Shown here: positions 39,501 to 51,500 of the stretch, piece by piece
Layout of the letters: each line of letters begins with the position of its first letter
Position numbering within the stretch: position 1 is the first letter of the stretch
Source of the DNA: Loripinus fragilis
Taxonomy: Eukaryota > Mollusca > Bivalvia > Lucinida > Lucinidae
Assembly (NCBI GenBank): GCA_964019695.1
Contig: OZ026524.1
Span: 68,226,223 to 68,290,222, forward strand
Direction of reading: 5' to 3'
DNA: 64,000 nucleotides
Made by a program: the position numbers and the translations under genes
Notes under the pieces: generated by a model
Seen by the model: only the letters and a program-made list of their open reading frames with translations
What the model was told of the DNA's origin: nothing
Database searches by the model: none

Positions 39501-42500
39501 GCAACACGGGTTTGGTGTGGCTGTGCATTGTCCACCTGGTACTCAAAGTTTCCATCAATGTGCTGGGCAAATGGAACAACCACTAAATGCAAAATTTGAT
39601 CAAGGTCATATTGGCCGGTCAAATTACCTTGTTTTGTTTGTTTGATTTGATTCTTTATGCCCCATCAACAATCTTCAGTTAAACAGGGATGTGTCTTCCT
39701 AGGGTTGAACCAGTACTAAACTAGGATAAATGTGTCTTGCTCAAAGACCACAACGCAGTGACACCGGTGCGGCTCGAAGGCGCAGCCTCTCGGTCTCGAG
39801 TCAAGCACTCTACCACTGAGCAACTTCGCTCCCCAAATTACCTTGTACCATCATTAATTCTATCCTTAGGTTGTATTTGGTGCCCTCCCAGACAATGAAA
39901 ATACTGCCACCCTCAGGACTTTAGTTAAAGAGACTAAGTCTGCAACTATGAACATTTTTCGAAAATTTTTATTTTCTTTTTAAATCATTTGTAAAAGTAG
40001 AATTAAGTTACGCTTTCACAATAAATATGTTCACTGGAGCGGAAAACTGCACGGAAAAGTGAATTATCTTATAAAACAGGTGTGTTTTTCTCTTGTTGGT
40101 AATTATTGCGTCCCTCCAATAATTATTGACAGTTTATTTTAACATAAATGCTGTTGTTTTGATACTGATAATCTGTTTAGATTTACGAAATTGGTAAAAT
40201 GTATACCTGAATTTTAGTTTTTTACTGTGATCTTGAAAAATAGAAACATTAGTTAAAAAATTAAAAGATCAAAAGTTACAGACTATGCAGCTTTAAGAGT
40301 GAGTAACAGAAAAATAATTTTCTTATTTCTCAACATATGTTGTGGGGAATCTAGACTGGCCACTAGTCTGATATCATATTCTATAAATTTAATAAATGAG
40401 AATTTCATTTTAAAATAATAATTTCTTTATTCTCCCTGTTACCTCTATGATAGCAATATTTGAGATAAAGTGAGAATATCTATATGAAATTATACTGAAT
40501 GAAGAATAAAGTAAAATTGACAAAAACATCAAGGTCTAGGAGCTAGACTATGGATAATCAAAAGAACCGTCTCATTGAGACAGTTCTTTTGAGGACCCAA
40601 AATATATGCTAAAAATTATAGGTAAGAAAATATTAACAATTTTACCCTGAATTTTTGTTTTTATATCTAAACCTGTGCACCCTTGTACAAATTGTGATGC
40701 TGGACTGTTTAACCTCAGAGACAGCAAGGTGTAAGAGCACTGCCGTTTGTTTGATTTGATTTTATAAGTCCCATCAACAATCTTTCTGTTATAAAGGGAC
40801 AGGTCTTCCTGTACTAAGCTAGGATTAATGTTCTTGCTCAAGGACATAACACAGTGACACCGGTGAGGCTCGCACCTGCGGCCCCTCGGTCTCGAGTCAA
40901 GCACTCTACCACTGAGCCCTGTTATGGCGTCAACTGAGCATATTTGGGATGTCTTCGATCGCAGGTGCACAACAAACTCCAGCGTTGCCACAATTTGCAA
41001 CAGCTTGGCTGGGCATTTTAAGACAAATGGCGATGGATACCAAGGGAGATAACCATGGCATAATTGCTAGCATGCACAGAAAGTGTCATGCAAGTGTCAG
41101 TGCTCAAAAGGCAGGGACCAGATTGTGATCCTCGTAGCGTATAAACAAAGTAAAACCTGTCTTTAACGGCCACTCAAAAAGAAGACCAAAAATTGGTTTT
41201 CAAGACTGATTTATAATCGTTTAATGCAGGTCAAAAGTATTGCAGAATGCTCAAAGAGGGCATTCTGTAATACTTTTGACCTTCATTAAGCTACCATTTG
41301 TCTTTAAGAGCTTTGTTTTGGCTCTTTTTGAGTGGCCGCTTAAGACAGGTTTTACGGCATTCATAATCCTTTTGAAGTTTTGCTTCTTTCTTCTTGAATT
41401 TGGGGGTCCCTTAAATATTGTCACTTATATGGCTTCAAATCAATGTACAAATGCTAAAAGCTAAACAGCGAATTAAACAAGAAAACCCTCAGGATTCACT
41501 TCGTAAAACCAATATTTTCCCAGGAAGTAAAGATACATGTATCATAAGAACTAAACAGGAAAGCCTGAAAGGTATCATAAAAACTAAATAGGAAAGCCTT
41601 AGAGTGACTCACTTTGTAAAACCAATAATTTTCGTCTCTTGGCTCTCATTTTGGTACTGCCCACTTTGTATCCACTTTACTCACAGGATTCCAGCTATTA
41701 CACAGTGGAAAACAATGCGGATCCTGATCAGCTGGCTTAAAAGCCAGCTGATCTGGATCTACACTGTTTTTCAAAACAAAATATATCTGGGTATAGCATG
41801 GTTGTTTGTTTTGATTCTTTACGTCCCATCAACAATCTTTCAGTTATAAAGAGACGGGTCTTTCTGGGTTGAACAAGTACTAAGCTAGGATTAGTGTTCT
41901 TGCTCAAGGACACAACACATTGACGCCGGTGAGGCTCAAACCGGTGGCCTCTCGGTCTCGAGTCAAGCACTCTACCATTGAGCCACTGCCCTCCCGGTTT
42001 AGCATGATTAAAGAGGTCAGTTAATTACCGGTATCATATATGTATACAGGGTTTTACACCAAGTTGAATCTTTGGGGGTCCTTGGGACTCAACTTCAATT
42101 ATGACGCGGGTCCCATCATTGAAAATGGGGGTCCCATCTTTTTATATATGGACCTTCCGTGAAGGGTTTCGAACAGGCCTTAGCTGTCAAACAGGTATCG
42201 CAAAACATCAAGTTGTTTTGGTATCTCAACTGTTTGAATCCACCTAACCAGCTAGATAGGAATTTTTTATCTTTTTTGGGGCTGGTTTTTGAGATGATTG
42301 GGACTTATCTGACTCCGAACAGCCGCTAGAGGATGGTTCTTGGTCCGTTTCTGCATTTCTTTTGCAAAAAAAGTTTCTCAGATCACTCTGTTCCGATTTT
42401 TAGCAGCCGTTTATTTCTAGTCATTTACACGCTTGATCGTAATAAAACCCGGCAACAAGCGTCTATATAACTCAGAGCGGGAGCGAGACATGATGAGATT

Positions 42501-45500
42501 TCAAAGTGCCATAGCAACAAGAATTTGATTGGACTGTTTTGACACACCTCCAGATATTATTGGTTAAACAAGAGCACCTGTCCTATTTATTTATAGATAG
42601 CCTGTAAATATGGAAAAACCCGAATTGTAAGGAAATAACTTTGAAATTTGGGATTTTAATGAAAGGCACAACAAACACGTCTGTGTCCCAGCGGACGCAG
42701 GTAAGGTGTATTGAGGGGTCCTATCTAATGATTTATGCGTATAAGACGCAGGATATTGCGTCCTGTAAAACCCTGTGTATAGATCAATTTTTATGGAGTT
42801 TAAATTTATACAATAGATCAATTCATTCAGCAGAATTAATGGAAAAAATAGTTTGCAGGAACCTGAGGGGCTCAGTGGTAGAGTTTTAGACTTCAGATGA
42901 AAGGGTCACTAGTTCGATACTCACCACAGGCACTTTGTTGCATCCTCGAGCAAGACACTTTATCCTCTGTTTACTGCTTACTTCTGGTTCAACCCAGGAA
43001 GACAGGAAAACCATCTTGACATTACTGAATAATTGTTGACTGGGATGTAAAGCATCAGCAAAAACAAACAAAGGTACAGTGACCTCTCATCAAGAGGAAC
43101 AGGCCCCCAGATAAGAGAGTGTAAACTGAAAATTATTATTTTTACTTCTCAACCAAAACATATGTTGTGGGTGCCCAAAAAAAATGTCTCAATGAGACGG
43201 TTCTTTTGAGCACCCAAAACACATGTTTAAACTGATCGATAAATAAATAATTGCAATTTAAGGCCGCAAAAAAATTTGCTTAACTGGCCCTATGGAGGAA
43301 AATATTGGTTTTCTCAAAGTCTATCTCATCAATAAACTGTCATGTAAAGGACCTGTTTTGGTGCAGATTTCTCTTCAGTCACTTCTTCATTAACCTAGCA
43401 ATGTAATTAACAAGTATTAATAAATTAAACTGGGCTCCAGATAAAAGTGTGTAATTGTATTGTTTTTTTGTTGTTGTTTCTCAACCCAAAGTGATAGCAT
43501 AAGTTGTAGGTACTTAAAGAAACTTTCTCAATGAGACGGTTCTTTTGAGCACCAAAAATACATGTCTATACTTTTAGGTAAGACAATGAATTACAATGTT
43601 ATGCTGAAAATGTTTGCTTATCTGGACCTATGTTCATGGGTGAAAGTTAAAAAGTTTCTAAAATCCTGAAATTTAGAAATTCAAATTTTTAAACTTGCTA
43701 GATACCTATAAAAATGAATAATTTCATTATTAAATGGTTAATTGTGGTTAGATAATCTAAAAATCAGATAAGCTATTATAATCTTGATTCAGCATTTTGA
43801 GGCTGACTTTCAATGGAAAGTCAGCCTCAAAATCCTGAATTCAGGATTAATCCTGAAAACTTTCACCCATGTATGTTTATAGGCATCATGGCCCTCCTAA
43901 ATGACCACTTATTTCTCAAATAAACATTTGGTATCCTAAACATAATTAAATAGAGCAGCAGTCGATGGTACACCATCGCAAATACCCGCGTTTTTACCTA
44001 TAGCCTTTACCTTGGGTCAAGGTCACACAAAATGTAGCTCAGTACCTTCTACATAATGTGACCTATGCACCTGTGAAGTTTGAAGTGGCTATGTCCAATG
44101 GTTAAGGAGGATATGCATTTACAAGAAAATACATTATATGACCTTGACCTAGTAGTGGTCAAGGTCACACAAAATGTTGTCCAGTACCCTCCAAATCATA
44201 TGATCTATGTACCTGCAAAATTTGAAGTTCCTTTGCTCAACAGTTTAGGAGAAGATGGATTTACAAGAAAGTACATTATATGACCTTGACCTTGGGGTCA
44301 AGGTCACACAAAATGTAGCCCAGTACCATCCACATCATGTGATCTATGCACCTGTCAACTTTGGAGTTGCTATGTCCAATGGTATGAGAGAAGATGCTTT
44401 TACAAGAAAATACATTATTTGACCTTGACCCCAAGGTCAAGGTCACATGAAGTGTTGGCTAGTACCCTTGACATCATGAGACCTATGCACAGGCAAAATT
44501 TGAAGTTGCTACTATCAAAAGTTTATGAGGAGGTGCGTTTACAAGAAAATACATTATTTGACCTTTGAACTTGACCATGGGGTCAAGATCACACGAAACG
44601 TCACCCAGTACCCTCTACATCATGTGATCTATGCATCTACAAAGTTTGAAGTTGCTACCTCCAACGGTTTAGGAGAAGGTACAATTACAAGAAATGTGAC
44701 GGACGGACGGACAGATGTACGGACGCACGGACGGACGGACGGACAACGGACCGACTTTGGTATGAAATTAATATACCCTATTTTTCTAACGAAATAGCGG
44801 GTATAATAACTCTTTGCATGCTGTTTTTTTTTCATGTTTTTCTTGTCTCTTGCTGACTTTTTTCAAAAAATTATGTTTTCTGAATTCCTATCAGAGTCAA
44901 ACAGTATGGATCCTGATCATGACTGATCTGTTGATCCTGATCTGGGTCCAAACTGTTTGCACTACTAGCAAGAAAAGAGTTACCTAGTATGTTGACAGTC
45001 ACAAAAATGGTCACTGGTATAAACTTATCACATTGCTAAAAATTAACTTTAATTTTTGATAAAAGATCTCATTTGACTCTTGGCAAGCTTTTAAAGTTTC
45101 ATAATTTTGTATGATTTTTTTTTCAATATAAACATTTTTAAAACAATCTTCCAAGAATACAGTAAGAATGTCAAACATTTTGGACCCAAATCAGGTCTGA
45201 GGTCTGTTGGGCCATATCCTGGTTCAAAACTGTTTGCAAAGGTCAATCCACGATAACGCTTGGCTTATATGGGTTAAACAAGCTTAAGAAAAAATGTGTT
45301 GGATAGAGTATTATTTGCAGACAAAAAACACTCATCAGCCCAGCATGGATGTGCAGGCTGACCTCTATCTCTGCTGTCTTATCTGCAATGCCATAAGGGT
45401 CTTTTTCTGTTACTGAGCATTCATATATTCCCTCAATTAAAGTTTACAAAGTTTCATTTAATACCTTTGAAGTCGGTGTTGATTTCCCAGACCTTGGAGT

Positions 45501-48500
45501 GTCTTCCAATGTACTGGAGTCCTGCAAAATACAATCGTGAAAGATGAGGAAAGTATATATAGAGGATCTTACACAAGAGCTCATGTATTATTGAATTCAT
45601 TAAACAAATTGAGGACTAGAGCAGCGGTCAATGGTACACCATGGCAATTACCCGCTTTTTTACCTTTGACCTTTACCTTGGGTTCGAGGTCACACAAAAT
45701 GTTACCCAGTTCCCTCCACATCATACATGTATGGACTATGCACCTGCAAAGTTTGAAGTTGCTTAGTCCAACAGTTTAGGAGGATATGCATTTACAAGAA
45801 ACTACATTATTTGACCTTTGACCTTGGGGTCACACAATACATCCCCCAATACCCTCTACATCATGTGATCTATGCATCTGCAAAGTTTGAAGTTGCTACA
45901 ACTAACGGTTTAGGAGAAGTCACAATTACAAGAAATGTGACGGACGACAGACCAACTTTTGTACAAAATTAATATACCATATTTTTCTAATGAAAAAGCG
46001 GGTATAAAAACAGATAAATAGGTGAGGCTTGCCCAGCATTTTATCACTTTTTTGCAACAAGCTTAATTTATAATAAGTTCAATAATAATGGAGCATGTAC
46101 AATGTAAGTTAGATTCTATTTATCATTTGACACTTTAGCTATTTTGAAATGAAGGTTTTTGACATGAAAATGCCAAGATAATGCAAAATAAATATGCACT
46201 GTTATGGCGGTCATTTCATAACATTACTTAATATGTGTATGTATACCACTAGAGGTTTATCAATTTCATTATGGTGCTATATCACTTTTAGAGGCAACAT
46301 CAGAAGATGTACTTACAGTCCTAGGGCATTCGTTTGGTAATATTTGGGGCCAAATATCGGCCCCATTCATGTCTTTTTTCCCAATCTACAGTCAAAATTC
46401 CCAAATCATAATCCTCCGACAAACTACATGTTTCATTTGTAAAATTTGTGCTGAAATGCCAGGGTCAAACCTAAAAATCACATACCGTAGCATGATACTA
46501 GCATCATGATTCGTAAAATCCTATTGCCGATAATCAACCTTGATATTATGATATTCTGTATTTAGCCGGCTGAATGTCATGACTGGAGTGGTTTAATTCA
46601 CGGTCTCCTGCTCCCCAGACAAAGATGATTTGTTTCTCTATGTCACAGTCAACATTTTTTCAGACATGTTGGGACAGGTCTTCCTGGGTTGTGCCAGTAC
46701 TAAGCAGAGGATAAAGTGTCTTGCTCAAGGACACAATGCAGTGCCTCTAGTGAGTCTTGAACCCTCAACCCCTCGATCTCAAGTCAAGCACTCTACCACT
46801 GTGAACATGTGCATTTTGAGATTGCCGATTTCTTTCTTAAACTGCACTATTATACAAAACAAAAATATGGGCATGTTAAATTTTTATCTGTCTCGTTTTA
46901 ATTCCTAAACCGATATCATGCACTGGCATCTTGTGTCACTTATCTGATGCTCCAGGTAGGAACAGATCCTTGTTTTAAACAAACCCTGTTTCTAAGGGTA
47001 ACTATCCAGCATCAAAATAATCAACACACTTGGATTTATTTGTTTGTTTGTTTGATTTGATTCTTTACGTCCTATCAACAAATTGGATTTATTTGTACCT
47101 GTAAGAAACTGCTATCTGCTAAAATATGAAGCACAGCTATAAATGTTTGTTGAAAGGACCTTTAGCCTAATGAATGGTATCTGTACACCATGTAGGTCAT
47201 CACTTTGTCAAGATACTCTTGAAGACTTACCATGATAACCTGTCACTGACTGACAAACAGCTGCAAACAACCATTAAGCGTTTCTTTGAAATGAACAGGC
47301 CCCCAGATAAGAGTGCATAACAGAAAATTATTTTTCTTATTTCTCAACCAAAACATATGTTGTGGGTACTCAAAAGAACCGTCTCGATGAGACGGTTCTT
47401 TTGAGCACCCAAAACACTTGTTAAAACCAGTGACCTATATAAGAGTGACTGGACACTTCATTTTTCAGCCATATAGGTATGTCGTGGCATGTGTCACGTG
47501 ACTAACGTCTGGTGCTCCTTTTATCGTACACACTCAAAATGGCGATGCAGCTTGTGAGACCGCTGCATTTATAGGTACTTTAAAGTACGTACTTCGTCGT
47601 AAATATCGCTTATTGGAAAATATTGTTTATAACAAACGAAAAAACATATATGAAATATTGCTAAATGCTTTGTTTCTGCAATGTAAAAACTAATCCGATT
47701 GAGTTATGACCGTGTAAATATCAGCCGATTTTAAGAAAGTTGCGGAAATCTGCAAAAATGGCTTCAAAAATACCTCTTTCACTCTGACGAATAATGCTTC
47801 AAACATGGCTATATCTGTGTCTCGATTTATCAATATTCATAAACTAAGATGTCCAATGATTCATAATTATCGTTATTATATAATTTCGGTGTTTATAAAG
47901 GTGTTAAAAATTTAGGTAAACAATAGAGAAATTACGCTGTGTATTCCAAAACAGCGGTAAAAGTCAATAGAGTAGATAAATGATATCGAGTTTCCCTCAT
48001 TTACCTGTGTAAGATACACGACAGTGTTATTTGAGTTGAGTATTGGTATTTCATTGGAGTTTCTAGTCACTCTTATATAGGTCACTGTTTAAACTGATGA
48101 GTAAGAAAATAATGGCATTTTTACCCTAAAAATATTTGCTTGACTGGCAAGGTTGGCAATTGACCGGTCAATATGCATATTGACCAGACCAGTGGTCATT
48201 ACTGGTTTTAACCGGTCATTACTGGTCGATTGGTGGTCAATTGGTCGATTGAAAAAAACATGGTTGATGTGAAGCTACTTAGCATAAGTTATCCCATTTT
48301 ACTGGACTCTATAAACAGACTTAAAATAGTTTCAATATAAGATAATACAGGCTTAATTGAAAATGTGTTTCATGAGTTGCTATTGCTTTTAAAAATGTAT
48401 TAATAATTAAATTAGTTCTTGGACATGTGTACTCCCGTGGGATTTTTTTGAAGAAAGCAAACCACTATGATAACTTTGATTGTTATACCTTAGGCAATGC

Positions 48501-51500
48501 AAAACCGGTTGTTGGCACTTCTGAAAATGTGGCAGAGGCAGATTATGACGTCATCAAAATGGCGGCCATCTTGAATTTTAGTACAAATCTACGTTGCTTC
48601 ATAATATCCATAATAGTGGGTCGATTTCAATTTTTTAGGCATCAAAATGTCTAAAATGATAAGTGCCATCTACTCACACCAAAACAAAATGGCTAAGCTA
48701 AATGATGACGTCACCAAAATGGCCGACATCTTGAATTTGAACGAAAATCTACTTTGTATTATACTATTATTAATACTGGGTCATTTTGAAAACTGAAAAA
48801 TCAATTTGTTTAATGTGATCAGTGATATCTACTCACCTCTAAAATATGGCAGAGCCTAGTTATGACGTCATCAAAATGGCAGCCATGCTTTGTTTCATTG
48901 AAAACCTACCTTGCCTAATATTATTTTAAAGAGGGTCAATATTTAAAACTGAGACAACATAATGTTCAGAGGGCTATCTATTAGTGTCAATGCAATATTA
49001 ATATACGCTGGTGATATGTATGGAAAAATATTTGGTATATATCATCAGTAAAAGACTCATCAATGCTTTGATCATCTAGAATAAGCTTGATACAAGATTT
49101 GTCCTCAGTTCCACAAGAATACAATTCAGTACAAAACAGTTTGTTGCTTTTGCAGTTGCGGATAACTCATGAACTGGAAAGGTAAGGGTGACAGTCCTTA
49201 CTAAAAATATGTAACCTTTGATGTTCAACACATCTGTGAAGTTTCATTCAGATATTCCATATAGTAAATGAACTACAGGTCAAAAACCATTTTTCAGATC
49301 AATCAAGGGCGGATAACTCATGAACTGGAAAGGTAAGGGTGACGGTCCTTACTAAAAATATGTAACCTTTGATGATCAACATATCTGTGATGTTTCATTC
49401 AGATATTCCATATAGTAAATGAACTACAGGTCAAAAACCATTTTTCAGATCAATCAAGGGCAGATAACTCATGAACTGGAAAGGTAAGAGTGATGGTTCT
49501 TTGTCACAGTATGTAACCTTTGATGTGAAACATATCTGTAAAGTTTCATTTAAATATTCCACATAGTAAAGGAACTACGGGTAAAAAACATTTTTTAATT
49601 CAATCAAGGGCGGATAACTCACAAACGGGAAAGGTAAGAGTGACGGATCTTAGTCACATTATGTTACCTTTTATGTGAAACATATCTTTGAAGTTATATT
49701 CAGATATTCCACATAGTAAAGGAACAATAGGTCAAAAACCTTTTTTCAGACCTATCAAGGGCGGATAACTCACAAACTGGGAAGGTCAGAGTGACGGTCC
49801 TTAGTCACAATATGTAACCTTTGATGTGCAACATATCTGTGAAGTTTCATTCAGATATCATGAATAGTAAAGGAATAACAGGCCAGAAACCATTTTTCCA
49901 ATACAAAAAAGGGCAGTAACTCCGTTAAAAATGGACGGATTTTGCCCATTAACAATCCCATACCACTCATCGCCGATAACAATATGTATGCAAAATTTGA
50001 AAAAATTCCGTGAATAAATACTCAAGTTATCGATCGGAAATGGTGCGGACGGACGGACAGACACCGAAGGGTATAACATAATACCTCGCCACACTTTAGT
50101 GGCGGGGTATAATGAACCACAATAATAATACTGATTATCAGATGGCTTTACCTTCATGGACATTGCGCTTGTCTGTAATGACAGGCACTTACGTACATTG
50201 CATTTTCATTGTTGATATATATGCAACTGCAAAAATAGCCTCTAAGATCTGACAAGAAACTGATTGTTATTGTGTTTGTCATTCTTTCTCATTATGCAGT
50301 ATATTATTACACATTATACATTTAACAGCAATATAATGACAATTTTCAATTGAAAAATGTGTTTGTGTTTTTAGTGACTTAGTTGTCTCAGTGCTTTGAT
50401 TATGCCCATATTTTATCTAATACTGTTGAGCTCGCAGATGAACGCACCTATAATAGTTTCTCTTGGATAAAAGCACAACTTACAAAGTTTAATATATCCT
50501 TTTATTTATCCAAATTTTGTTCCAAAGAATGGCACTGTCCAACTCATTATTTGCAGAACTCCAAGCTTTTTCGAGACAAATGCCTAGGTTATTTCAATAG
50601 AAATGCGTTAAAATATACACAAATATTGATATAAATGTATCATTTGTGTACTAAATACTGTTTTTTGTGTGTCTTTTATGCAATATCAACTTTTGACTGA
50701 CATAGGACCTATAACGAAATCTCTTTTGCTTACAATAATGATGAATTTTCCTCAAATTAAGCTTTTGACAGGTACCATATTGATGACGTAATAACTGGTG
50801 TCTGCCACGATTCCAGGGCTGCCAACAACCATTTTCGTCTTCACAATACATCTCCAAAACAAAATATATTAGTTGTTTGCTTTCTTCAAAAAAATCCCAC
50901 GGGACCTAAAAACACGACATAAGTCCGTGCACTAAATAGGGCGTAAAACAAACAAAAATGAAATGTCAATTTTTTTAGATCTTTAGTCTCAATCAAACTG
51001 AATTATTACTCCAACTTTCAGCTCAGACTAAAGACTTGAACTTATTTCCTATTAACCACATAAAAAAAAGTAAAACAAATGCAAGTGATGAAAATAAATA
51101 AACTAGCTTTTTCATAGCCATAAAAAATATTTAATCAGTGACTTATTAAATGAAAGAAAGAATAAAAAAATTTTAAACTTGCTAGATACCTATAAAAATG
51201 AATAATTTCATTATTAAATGGTTAATTGTGGTTAGATAATCTAAAAATCAGATAAGCTATTATAATCTTGATTCAGCATTTTGAGGCTGACTTTCAATGG
51301 AAAGTCAGCCTCAAAATCCTGAATTCAGGATTAATCCTGAAAACTTTCACCCATGTATGTTTATAGGCATCATGGCCCTCCTAAATGACCACTTATTTCT
51401 CAAATAAACATTTGGTATCCTAAACATAATTAAATAGAGCAGCAGTCGATGGTACACCATCGCAAATACCCGCGTTTTTACCTATAGCCTTTACCTTGGG

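Larger units (their letters stand above)
43687..51170. repeat. Tandem segmental duplication, copy 1 (7.48 kb)
   Basis: It matches 51171-61330 at a constant offset of 7,484 up to 49159, then at 10,161 afterwards. By eye I find only about twenty substitutions. Copy 1 lacks 2,677 bp that are present in copy 2 (56644-59320). The head-to-tail junction is at 51170/51171, with only T/A-run similarity at the break. Confidence 0.95.

Noticed and set aside
44080..44797. Short ORFs in 44080-44797 and 51564-52281 (for example MKWLCPMVKEDMH...)
   Set aside because: They are translations of the pearl-like tandem units and the GGAC microsatellite (RTDVRTHGRTDG). Identical frames recur with the repeat and carry no protein motif.
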